DNA of 64,000 bases from CAWDMN01 sp963803155 (GTDB lineage: Bacteria > Acidobacteriota > Terriglobia > Versatilivoradales > Versatilivoraceae), in the NCBI GenBank assembly GCA_963803155.1, contig CAWDMN010000048.1, forward strand, positions 62,001 to 126,000, given 5' to 3'. Positions 16,840-25,621 of this stretch are shown here, in pieces. The notes under the pieces were generated by a model that searched no databases, was not told the DNA's origin, and saw nothing but the letters and a program-made list of their open reading frames with translations. Made by a program: the position numbers and the translations under genes. The stretch's first letter is position 1. Every line of letters begins with the position of its first letter.

Positions 16840-17748
16840 ATGAAGGAACTCGTCATCATCAGCGGCAAAGGCGGCACCGGCAAAACCAGCGTCACGGCGT
16901 CACTGGCCGTTTTGGCCGATCGGCCGGTCATTGCCGATTGCGATGTGGATGCGGCGGACTTGCACTTGGTCCTTTCACCCCGGACCAAGGAACGCCACGA
17001 ATTCCGCAGCGGGCATGAGGCCATCATCCGTGAGGAAGAGTGCATCGGCTGTGGCACATGCCTGGCTCAGTGCCGCTTCGGCGGGGTGGGAATGAACGGA
17101 AAAGCTGCCGGGGATGCCGCGTTTTTCATCGACCCCGTAGCCTGTGAAGGGTGCGGCGTATGCGTCCGGTTTTGTCCGGTCCAAGCCATCGATTTTCCGG
17201 AGAGGCTTTGTGGCGAGTGGATGGTTTCAGACACCCGTTGCGGCCCCATGGTTCACGCCCGGCTGGGCGTGGCAGCCGAAAACTCAGGCAAACTGGTCTC
17301 CATCGTGCGCCGGGAAGCTTGCCGTATCGCCGGGGAGGAACATCGTTCTCTAGTCATTGTGGACGGTCCGCCTGGAATCGGTTGCCCCGTCATCGCCGCG
17401 GTGACCGGCGCAACGCTGGTGCTGGTTGTCACAGAGCCCACGGTTTCGGGGGAGCATGATTTGGAGAGGGTTCTCTCTTTGACACGGCATTTCAACATGC
17501 CCACTGCCGTCTGCGTAAATAAATGGGATCTTAACTTTGAGATGACGGAGCGCATTGAGGACAAGGCTCGCCAGGCAGGCGCGCGCATTGCGGGACGCAT
17601 CCGCTATGACCGCGCAGTGACTCTAGCGCAACTGCAGGAACAGGCGGTCGTAGAATACCAGGCCGCAGGCTGTGCGCAAGAGATTCGCAATATCTGGGAT
17701 TATGTGAGAACGGAGTTGCAGGAAGACTGTCCCGACAAACAAGGTTAA
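16840..17748 (+). CDS. MinD/ParA-family P-loop ATPase with 2[4Fe-4S] ferredoxin domain (second copy)
   Basis: 302 residues from the ATG at 16840, which immediately precedes the KELVIISGKGGTGKTS P-loop. Inserted ferredoxin region with CIGCGTCLAQC and CEGCGVCVRFCP, then DGPPGIGCPVIAA and VVTEPTVSGEHDL. Paralogue of 13534-14403; the ORP complex of D. vulgaris also has two such ATPases, which fits a heteromeric complex. A GTG at 16807 is a possible longer start without a better ribosome-binding site. Confidence 0.9.
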   Translation: MKELVIISGKGGTGKTSVTASLAVLADRPVIADCDVDAADLHLVLSPRTKERHEFRSGHEAIIREEECIGCGTCLAQCRFGGVGMNGKAAGDAAFFIDPVACEGCGVCVRFCPVQAIDFPERLCGEWMVSDTRCGPMVHARLGVAAENSGKLVSIVRREACRIAGEEHRSLVIVDGPPGIGCPVIAAVTGATLVLVVTEPTVSGEHDLERVLSLTRHFNMPTAVCVNKWDLNFEMTERIEDKARQAGARIAGRIRYDRAVTLAQLQEQAVVEYQAAGCAQEIRNIWDYVRTELQEDCPDKQG

Positions 17749-17809
17749 TAGACAAAGCAGCTTCAGTCAGCAAAGAACAAGATCTGCAAAATGAAAGGAC
17801 ATCCATAGA

Positions 17810-18979
17810 ATGGCTACTGATCCCCTGACCCCTTACGGCAACAGGCCGATGGTTACACCCATTGTCAATGCAGTGAACTATGAATATCTCTCGTTTGAGG
17901 TGCTCCGCCAGATTACCGATGGCGAGATCGACGGGTATACCTATCACCGCGATGACAATCCGACCGTGCGGGAGGTTGAAAGAAAAATCGCGGCGTTGGA
18001 AGGAGCGGAAGACTGCATTGTCTGCACCTCCGGGATGGCTGCCTGCACGATGGTGTACCTGACCTACTTGCAGACGGGCAGCCACTTGATCATCTTCCAT
18101 GACACCTACGGGGCCAACTACAAGGTCTCGTTGATCCTGCAGCGGATGGGGGTGAAGATCACCTGGCTCAATGCGGATGAGGCATCCTATATCGGCGAGC
18201 ACATCAATCCGGACACGCGGATGATCTTCCTGGAGACTCCCAGCAACCCCCTCTGCAAGATCATTGACGTGGCCGCCATCCGCAAGGCTGCAGACGCGGT
18301 CGGGGCCATGGTGGTGGCCGACAACACCTTTGCCACGCCGTATCACCAGAATCCGCTGAAGCTGGGGGCTGACCTTGTTTTGCACAGCGCCACCAAAGCG
18401 TTGGGCGGCCATAACGATCTTATGGCCGGCGCAATTGCTGGCTCCAAGGAACACTATAACAAGCTTTGGTTCACGCGGCAGGCCATCGGCACAACCTTGG
18501 ATGCCTACTCAGCGTTCCTTCTGGATCGCGGCCTGAAGACATTTGAGCTGCGCGCCGAGGCCATGGCTCGAGGAGCGCAAACCGTCGCGGCGTTCCTGTC
18601 CGAACACCCCAAAGTGTCCCGGCTATGCTATCCAGGGCTGGCAACCGATCCGGGGCATGCCGTAGCCGCGAGCCAAATGCATCAAGGCTTCGGCGGCATG
18701 CTCGCCTTCGACGTGGGTGAGGACGAAGAAGATGCCAAGCAGTTCGTCGCGGCACTGAAAAGAATCTGCCATGCGGTGAGTCTCGGGGCTACCGAGTCAC
18801 TGATCTGCCTCCCGTTCCTGACCACGATGCTTTATTTGCCGCCAGAACGGCGAACGGCATTTGGCGTCAAGAAGAACACCGTCCGGCTGTCCATTGGAAT
18901 CGAACCGCCTGACCAGCTTGTAGCCGACCTGAAACAGGCTCTGGCATACGTAGCGCAAGGAGTCGTCGTAGATGGCTAA
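17810..18979 (+). CDS. PLP-dependent transsulfuration-family enzyme (cystathionine gamma-synthase/methionine gamma-lyase type)
   Basis: 389 residues, the normal length for the Cys/Met metabolism PLP family. Signatures: YTYHRDDNPTVREVE, CTSGMAACTMV, FLETPSNPLCKIID, VVADNTFATP and HSATKALGGHNDLMAGAI with the PLP lysine. It may split or build C-S bonds (cystathionine, methionine or cysteine); which reaction cannot be decided here. In an ORP/DsrE/IscU neighbourhood a sulfide- or thiol-releasing role is attractive but unproved. Confidence 0.88.
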   Translation: MATDPLTPYGNRPMVTPIVNAVNYEYLSFEVLRQITDGEIDGYTYHRDDNPTVREVERKIAALEGAEDCIVCTSGMAACTMVYLTYLQTGSHLIIFHDTYGANYKVSLILQRMGVKITWLNADEASYIGEHINPDTRMIFLETPSNPLCKIIDVAAIRKAADAVGAMVVADNTFATPYHQNPLKLGADLVLHSATKALGGHNDLMAGAIAGSKEHYNKLWFTRQAIGTTLDAYSAFLLDRGLKTFELRAEAMARGAQTVAAFLSEHPKVSRLCYPGLATDPGHAVAASQMHQGFGGMLAFDVGEDEEDAKQFVAALKRICHAVSLGATESLICLPFLTTMLYLPPERRTAFGVKKNTVRLSIGIEPPDQLVADLKQALAYVAQGVVVDG

Positions 18980-19252
18980 TCGGCAGAAAACGGCATGGGT
19001 TGAGAACGGCCATGTGGCCTCAGGCCCTCCGGACTTGGGGGCCTCTTGGTTTGGTGACGTCGCCCTAGGAAAAGGAATTTGCATCATGAATTCAGTCATC
19101 AGGCTGGATGGCAGAATCGGTGGCCTTGATGCGGCAATCAGCCCCCGCAGAAATCCAATTGAAGTTGCCGTGGTTACGACCGTTTAGGCTGCCGGGGATG
19201 GCTATGAGTTGCTTAAGCCTCCCTAATATTATAATAGAAGGGATCAAAAAAC
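18980..19252 (+). other. short gap with a doubtful small open frame
   Basis: A 71-codon frame (18972-19187) starts 8 nt inside the previous gene. An internal ATG at 19086 after AAAGGAA would give 33 residues. No family is recognised, and it could be debris. ATAATAGAAGGGATC before 19253 supplies the ribosome-binding site of the next gene. Confidence 0.4.
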
Positions 19253-20918
19253 ATGGAATGTATTGATCTTAAGGATTTTTCTGCTGTAGCGCGCGACCAT
19301 GCCATGAGCCCGCGCAACCATGGCCCCCGGACGGATTTTAACGGCCATGCGCGCATTACCGGGCCCTGCGGAGACACCATGGAATTCTGGCTGTTTATGC
19401 AGGAGAAAAAAGTGGTCCATGCCTCATTTATTACAGACGGATGCGGTTCTTCACACGCGGCGGGGAGCATGGCCACCTGTCTTGCCCAAGGAAAGCTCCT
19501 GGAAGAAGCGGCTGCCATCAGCCAACAGGACATTCTTGCCAATCTGGGAAGGATTGCCTCCAGCCGTTGAACATTGTGCCCTGCTGGCTGCCATCACCTT
19601 GAAAGCAGCTTGCGAAGACTGTTTGGGTCACTTGGAATCAAGCGGGCAGGAATCCTCCTTGACGGCCGTATCGTACCGCGATGAAAAATCTTGTTCAACG
19701 GACCCAGCTCAACATCCCCATCCGGGCGAAGGCAAAGAAGATTTTGAAGACCGGCGCAAGTTGCAGAACCGGCTCCGATGGATTCGCCGCGAAATCCTGG
19801 TATTGTCTGGAAAGGGGGGAGTCGGCAAAAGCACTGTGGCGGTCAATCTGGCCGCCGCCTTGACCCTGGCGGGCAAACATGTGGGATTGCTGGATATAGA
19901 CATCCATGGGCCCAGCGTGCCCACCATGCTGGGTCTTGAAGGGGCGGCCATCAGGGGGGACCAAGGAAACTTGATCCCAGTGGAGCATGAGGGTCTGAAA
20001 GTGATGTCCATTGGTTTTTTCTTGAACAGCCCTGATGACGCCGTGATTTGGTGAGGGCCCATGAAAATGTCCGCCATCAAGCAGCTTCTCAAGGACGTGG
20101 CTTGGGGAGACCTGGACTTTCTGATCATCGATTCGCCGCCGGGCACTGGCGATGAACCGCTTTCAGTTTGCCAGTTGATTGGGAAAGTGGATGGTGCTGT
20201 CATTGTCACTACTCCACAGAAAGTGGCGGCAGTCGATGTCCGCAAATCCATTTCGTTTTGCCGCAGGCTCGGCGTTCCGGTGCTGGGGGTTGTGGAAAAC
20301 ATGAGCGGATTTGTTTGCCCTCGTTGCGGTGAAATCACCCCCATCCTCAGCTCCGGTGGCGGCAAGCGTATTGCGGAAGACATGCAAGTGCCATTTCTGG
20401 GATCAATTCCCATCGACCCTCAAATGGCAGAGGCTGGCGACGTCGGGAGCGTCTTCATCCAACGGTATGCCGCCTCTCCCACGGCGGTTATCCTGCGGGA
20501 AATTCTTAAGCCGATCGAGGCTATGGATGTTCCAGAAACAAAGCAAACTGTTAATTCCAAAAAAACGGAGAATAAAACCATGAAATTTGCCATTCCCCTG
20601 GCGGATGGAAAGCTGGCGGCGCATTTCGGCCATTGTGAGCGATTTGCCCTGCTGGATGTGGATCCTCAGTCAAAAAAAATCCTGAAACGTGAAGAAGTTG
20701 TTCCGCCACCGCATGAGCCGGGACTGCTGCCGCGCTGGCTGGCGGAGAAAGGGGCCAACCTTATTATCGCCGGGGGGATGGGGCAGCGGGCCCAAGGGCT
20801 TTTTGCCGAACAAGGCATCCAAGTAGTAGTAGGCGCGCCAGCTGAAATTCCCGAACGCCTGGTGGCTGATTATTTGGCGGGCACCTTGGCGTCTGGTGAA
20901 AACATGTGTGATCACTGA
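19253..20918 (+). pseudogene. IscU/NifU-N - Mrp ATPase - ORP-like fusion (MrpORP type), one frameshift and one in-frame TGA
   Basis: Three domains. (1) IscU-like scaffold with all three ligand cysteines: GPCGDTMEFW, TDGCGSSHA and, after a frameshift, EHCALLA. (2) Mrp/NBP35 P-loop ATPase: LSGKGGVGKSTVAVNLAAAL, DIDIHGPSVPTMLG, IIDSPPGTGDEPLS, and CPRC. (3) NifX/ORP-like C-terminus: MKFAIPLADGKLAAHFGHCERFALLDVD. The frame breaks at 19548-19550, where dropping one A from GGAAGGA restores GLPPAVEHC, and at 20052-20054, where TGA stands in VIW-GPMKM at a place that is normally Arg (CGA to TGA). Corrected, the protein has about 555 residues. MrpORP proteins of anaerobes carry and transfer Fe-S and Mo-Cu clusters; here it ends the ORP-type set. 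Confidence 0.8.
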
Positions 20919-21079
20919 AGGGGATGGGCCGGGGTGAAGCGATTTTAAGGCATGAAGAAAGCGGGATTTCCAAGGGTGCAGCCGTTGTGATAAGACCAGG
21001 TATTGTTTAGGTGGGGTGTTGCCTGTAATGCTGGGACGGCCTGTGTTTAATGTCACTTCGCGATAAGTGAGGAGAAACG

Positions 21080-23941
21080 ATGCTCTCAGGGGCATACCAA
21101 AAGCTCTATCAAACGCTTTTGTCCTATTTCCCCCCGGATCGTCTGCTTCACGACGATTTAAGGACCTTAGCCTTTGGGACAGATGCCAGCTTCTACCGGC
21201 TGGTCCCCCGTCTAGTGATTAAAGTACACACGGAGCAGGAGCTTACCCAAGTGCTCCAGGAGTGCCGGAGGTGGAAGACGCCCGTGACCTTCCGGACAGC
21301 GGGAACCAGCCTGTCGGGACAGGCAATCACGGATTCAGTCTTGGTTCATCTCGGGGCCGGATGGAAGGGGATCAAAGTTCATCCTCAAGGCAAGCAGGTC
21401 TCGTTGCAGCCCGGTGTGATTGGCGCCTTTGCCAATTATTGCCTGCTGCCTCACCATCGCAAAATCGGTCCAGACCCCGCTTCGATTAATTCCGCCATGA
21501 TCGGCGGGATTGCAGCCAACAATGCCAGCGGGATGTGCTGCGGCACTGCCCAGAACAGTTATCGCACCCTGGTTTCCATGAGGATCATTTTGGGGGATGG
21601 CTCGCTGCTTGATACCGCCGATGCCCACAGCCGCGAAGAATTTAAATCGACCCACCTGGAAATGGTATCTCGTTTGGAAGAGCTCTCGAAAGGCGTACGA
21701 AATAACCAGGTTTTGGCGGACCGGATCCGCACCAAATACAAAATGAAAAACACCACTGGCTACAGTTTAAATGCCTTGGTGGATTATGAGGACCCGATTG
21801 ATATCTTGCAACACCTGATGATCGGCTCCGAAGGGACATTGGGCTTCATCGCCGAGATCACCTATGACACGGTCCCTGAACCGCCCTGTAAGGCGAGCGC
21901 ACTCATGTTGTTCCCCGATATCAAGACGGCTTGCCAGGCTGCTGCTCTCTTAAAACGCTGTCCCGTGGCAGCCGTGGAAATCATGGACCGGGCCAGCCTG
22001 CGCTCCGTGGAAAACAAAGCAGGCATGCCTTGCTATCTTAAAGAATTGGGTGCATTGGTTACCGCGCTGTTGGTGGAAACGTCCGCTGAAAACCCCGCTC
22101 AGTTGCACTGGCAGAAAGATGAAATCGTGCGGGCAATGCAGCCGCTCCCTGTTGTATTTCCTCTCACTTTCACCGAAAACCCGGCAGAATATACTCAGCT
22201 CTGGGATATCCGCAAGGGACTATTTCCCTCCGTGGGAGCCATGCGGCGGATAGGAACGACGGTCATCATCGAAGATGTTGCCTTCCCCATTGACCGGTTG
22301 GCTGAAGCGGCGTTGGAATTGCAGAGGCTCTTTGCAAAATATGGCTATGGGGAGGCGATTATTTTTGGCCATGCATTAGAGGGCAATCTGCATTTTGTCT
22401 TTACCCAGGATTTCGATGATTCCCAGGAAGTGCGCCGGTACCAGAAATTTATGGACGAAGTGGCCCGGATGGTGGTTCTCACTTACGATGGTTCCTTGAA
22501 AGCTGAGCATGGCACGGGACGAAACATGGCCCCTTTTGTGGAGTTGGAATGGGGGGCTGAAGCCTGTCAATTAATGAAAGAAATCAAAGCTCTTTTTGAC
22601 CCTGACCAGCTGCTCAATCCGGGGGTTATTCTAAACAACGATCCGGAAGTCCACCTGAAAAACCTGAAACCCCTTCCACAAGCCCATCCCCTGATAGATC
22701 AGTGCATTGAATGCGGCTTTTGCGAGGCACAATGCCCCTCTCGCGATTTGACGCTGACACCCCGTCAGCGGATTGTAATTTGGCGGGAGATCGTGCGACT
22801 GCAAACCCTGCGGGAGAGTCCGGCACGACTGGCAGAAATGAAAAAAGGTTTCTCTTTTCAAGGCGAACAAACCTGTGCGACGGATGGGCTCTGCGCTACC
22901 AGTTGTCCCGTCGGCATTGATACTGGGCAGCTCATCAAGGAACTGCGCATGCAGCAAAAATCGCCCATGGCCGACCGGATTGCCTGGATCATCGCCAGAA
23001 ACATGGGAGCAACCACTTTCCTCCTGCGCGTATTGCTCAACCTGGCCGATTTTTTTCATGGCCTGTTGGGACCGAAAGGCATGGAGTGGCTGTCAAGATT
23101 GCTTCGCGCTATTTCTCTGGGGGGCTTGCCTCAATGGAACCGTTGCTTGCCGAGAGGGGCAGTGCTTGCGACGGCGAAAACTTCCACAATGGACAATCCT
23201 TTGAAGGTTGTTTTTTTTCCCAGCTGCGTCAGCCGGACTATGGGGATCGCTAAAGACAATCCTCATCAGGATCCCCAGACTGTCCGCATCGTATCGCTGC
23301 TGCGCAAGGCCGGATATGCGGTGATATATCCGCGGCATCTTTCGCAACTTTGCTGTGGAATGGCGTTTGCCAGCAAAGGATATCGGGAACAGGGGAATAT
23401 GAAGCTCAAAGAGCTGAGCCGGGCACTTCTGCAAGCATCAGAGCAAGGACGCTTCCCAGTGTTGGTGGATACCAGCCCGTGTCTTTACCGGATGAAAGAA
23501 TCCGGGTTGCTTAGCCCGCAACTGCAGGTTTTTGAACCGGTGGAATTCATTTTAAAACATCTGCAGGAGCGGTTGCTTTTTATCCGAAAACCGAAAGCCG
23601 TGGCAGTCCACACCACATGCAGCAGCAGCAAAATGGGATTGGAGCCCTCCTTGCGCCAGTTGGCGGAACTCTGCGTGGAAGAGGTGATTGTGCCCCAGTC
23701 CGTGACTTGTTGCGGATTTGCCGGCGACCGTGGCTTTAGTCACCCGGAATTGATGACCTCCGCTTTGAGCCGCTTGAAACAGGAACTGCCGGATGAGTGC
23801 CGAGAGGGATACTCTACCAGCCGTACCTGTGAAATTGGTTTTTCCCTGAAGGGGGGGATCCCTTATCGCTCCATTGCCTACCTAGTGGATGAATGCACCG
23901 TGCCAAAGCAAGAGATGCCAAATGTGAAGAGGGAGAACTAA
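21080..23941 (+). CDS. FAD-linked and Fe-S D-lactate/glycolate-type dehydrogenase (single-chain)
   Basis: 953 residues. N-terminal FAD_binding_4 domain (~40-220, TFRTAGTSLSGQ, GPDPAS, GGIAANNASGMCCG), FAD-oxidase C domain (~240-510, KAEHGTGRN), a ferredoxin-type region (~535-610, CIECGFCEAQCPS and CATDGLCATSCPVG), and two CCG-type domains (~690-920, CCGMAF, TCCGFAGDRG). This is the layout of quinone- or cytochrome-linked D-lactate dehydrogenases and related 2-hydroxyacid oxidases. AGGAG lies before the ATG. Oxidises a D-2-hydroxyacid and passes electrons to the membrane chain. Intact, unlike several genes just upstream. Confidence 0.9.
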   Translation: MLSGAYQKLYQTLLSYFPPDRLLHDDLRTLAFGTDASFYRLVPRLVIKVHTEQELTQVLQECRRWKTPVTFRTAGTSLSGQAITDSVLVHLGAGWKGIKVHPQGKQVSLQPGVIGAFANYCLLPHHRKIGPDPASINSAMIGGIAANNASGMCCGTAQNSYRTLVSMRIILGDGSLLDTADAHSREEFKSTHLEMVSRLEELSKGVRNNQVLADRIRTKYKMKNTTGYSLNALVDYEDPIDILQHLMIGSEGTLGFIAEITYDTVPEPPCKASALMLFPDIKTACQAAALLKRCPVAAVEIMDRASLRSVENKAGMPCYLKELGALVTALLVETSAENPAQLHWQKDEIVRAMQPLPVVFPLTFTENPAEYTQLWDIRKGLFPSVGAMRRIGTTVIIEDVAFPIDRLAEAALELQRLFAKYGYGEAIIFGHALEGNLHFVFTQDFDDSQEVRRYQKFMDEVARMVVLTYDGSLKAEHGTGRNMAPFVELEWGAEACQLMKEIKALFDPDQLLNPGVILNNDPEVHLKNLKPLPQAHPLIDQCIECGFCEAQCPSRDLTLTPRQRIVIWREIVRLQTLRESPARLAEMKKGFSFQGEQTCATDGLCATSCPVGIDTGQLIKELRMQQKSPMADRIAWIIARNMGATTFLLRVLLNLADFFHGLLGPKGMEWLSRLLRAISLGGLPQWNRCLPRGAVLATAKTSTMDNPLKVVFFPSCVSRTMGIAKDNPHQDPQTVRIVSLLRKAGYAVIYPRHLSQLCCGMAFASKGYREQGNMKLKELSRALLQASEQGRFPVLVDTSPCLYRMKESGLLSPQLQVFEPVEFILKHLQERLLFIRKPKAVAVHTTCSSSKMGLEPSLRQLAELCVEEVIVPQSVTCCGFAGDRGFSHPELMTSALSRLKQELPDECREGYSTSRTCEIGFSLKGGIPYRSIAYLVDECTVPKQEMPNVKREN

Positions 23942-24092
23942 GACATCAATTGGCAAAGATGAGAGAAAAGCTCTTTAGATGATCTTGCATTCCTTACATA
24001 TTGAGCGCTGTATGTTTCATATTGGCCCGGTTTTGCCAAGGAACATTTAACTAGGCCGAGCATTATTACAGGAGGATGATTCACAAAACGAA

Positions 24093-24515
24093 ATGATTAA
24101 ACGGCTAGGAGTGAAAGAGCATCCTGATTGTTTTGTCTGCGGACAGCGGCACCATGGCGGCTTGCAGTTGGATTTCCAGCTCCATCCCGAAGGAAAAGTA
24201 GAGGCACAATTTTGTTGTGCCTGGGGATTTCAGGGATATCCGGGATATCTGCATGGCGGGATCATTGCCTCCCTTTTGGACGGGGCCATGACTAATTGTC
24301 TATTTGCGCATGGCAAGACCGCCATGACAGCCGAGTTAAATGTCCGGTATTTCTCTCCGATAGCCATTGAAAAAATGCTGACGATCCGTTCCTGGATTAT
24401 AAAGTCCCGTCCCCGGTTCTTTTTGTTGAAGTCTGAAATCACTAGTGAGGGGATTTTGCTGGCGCAAGGGGATGGCAAGTTTATGGAAAAGCCACAAATT
24501 TCCCGGAAAGGTTAA
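24093..24515 (+). CDS. hotdog-fold thioesterase (PaaI type)
   Basis: 140 residues. HGGIIASLLDGAM is the conserved hotdog helix with the catalytic region, and TAELNVRYFSPI the next strand. An extra N-terminal motif CFVCGQRHHGGL is seen in a PaaI subgroup. Likely hydrolyses acyl-CoA. The stop TAA is one nt before the GTG of the DUF89 gene, so the two are co-translated. Confidence 0.85.
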   Translation: MIKRLGVKEHPDCFVCGQRHHGGLQLDFQLHPEGKVEAQFCCAWGFQGYPGYLHGGIIASLLDGAMTNCLFAHGKTAMTAELNVRYFSPIAIEKMLTIRSWIIKSRPRFFLLKSEITSEGILLAQGDGKFMEKPQISRKG

Positions 24516-24516
24516 T

Positions 24517-25380
24517 GTGAAGATTGCTTTGGATTGCATTCCCTGTCTGATCAAGCAAGCGTTGGGAGCGGCGCGCTTTGCTTCTGAAGATGGACAGGTC
24601 CATGAACAAGTATTGCGCGCCGCGCTACGGATTACCGCCAAGGCGGATTTCAACATTTCACCTCCAGCTCTGGGACAACAAATTCATCAAGTAATTCGAC
24701 ACATCAGCGGAAAGGCGGATCCGTACTATTCCATCAAGGAACAGACCAATCAGTTTTGTCTGAATTTATTGCCGCAGATGAGACAAATCATCCTTCAATC
24801 CTCCTCTCCGCTGGAAACCGCCGTGCGATTGGCCATAGCAGGAAATACTATTGATTTTGCCTTGGATTCGTCACTGCAAGAGTCCCACCTGATGCAATCC
24901 ATTAAAGACATGATGCATTTCCACTTGCGGGAATCCATGGAAGAATTTCGTCAATCTGTTCTTGGTGCACGCCAGATTCTCTATCTCGCGGATAACGCAG
25001 GAGAAATAGTGTTTGACCGGTTATTGATCGAACAACTTCCCCACAAGAAAATTACTCTTGCCGTCAGAAGGGCTCCCATTATCAATGATGCAACCCGGCG
25101 GGACGCCATTGCCGCCAGCCTCGACGAACTCGTCGATTTGATTGACACGGGTTCTGATGCTCCTGGAGTTTTGCTTGAAGAGTGTTCAAGCGAGTTTAGG
25201 CGCCATTTCGCCAATGCCGATCTGATTATCTCAAAAGGCCAGGGGAACTACGAAGCTCTGCATGGTTCAACCCAAAATATTTATTTCTTATTCAAGGTAA
25301 AATGCTCACTAGTGGCCGAACAACTTGGCCGCTCCCTTAACAGCGGTGTTTTTATGCGGAACAGCCCCCCGAAGAATTAA
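24517..25380 (+). CDS. DUF89-family metal-dependent phosphatase-like protein
   Basis: 287 residues from GTG 24517, preceded by AAAGG in the end of the thioesterase gene. The N-terminal CIPCL pair and the motifs LADNAGEIVFD and ISKGQGNYEAL are those of DUF89 subfamily I, whose members are damage-control phosphatases for metabolite by-products. The substrate is unknown. The pairing with a thioesterase may point to CoA or its phosphopantetheine breakdown products; that is inference. Confidence 0.85.
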   Translation: MKIALDCIPCLIKQALGAARFASEDGQVHEQVLRAALRITAKADFNISPPALGQQIHQVIRHISGKADPYYSIKEQTNQFCLNLLPQMRQIILQSSSPLETAVRLAIAGNTIDFALDSSLQESHLMQSIKDMMHFHLRESMEEFRQSVLGARQILYLADNAGEIVFDRLLIEQLPHKKITLAVRRAPIINDATRRDAIAASLDELVDLIDTGSDAPGVLLEECSSEFRRHFANADLIISKGQGNYEALHGSTQNIYFLFKVKCSLVAEQLGRSLNSGVFMRNSPPKN

Positions 25381-25621
25381 GTGAAGTTTTTGTCGAGTTA
25401 ATGGTTATAACGGAATACAGCAATCATTATGAGGAATATCAATGCCCCTTCCTAGGAAATCCGGCCCGGAGCGGCTTATAATCCGTCCGCCCAGCGAATG
25501 GCGCAGCAGTTTGATCCGTTCTACACAGGGAGGTAAATTGTCACAAATTTCTCGACCTTTGTGAAGTGAATCTGTCTGGCGCCTGTCTCCAAAGCAACAA
25601 GTTGGATTAGGAGGTAGTGAA

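Noticed and set aside
10855..20054. Reassigned TGA codon (alternative genetic code)
   Set aside because: Several overlapping gene pairs use TGA as a genuine stop within ATGA (13030, 13534, 14400, 28098), so TGA terminates in this organism.
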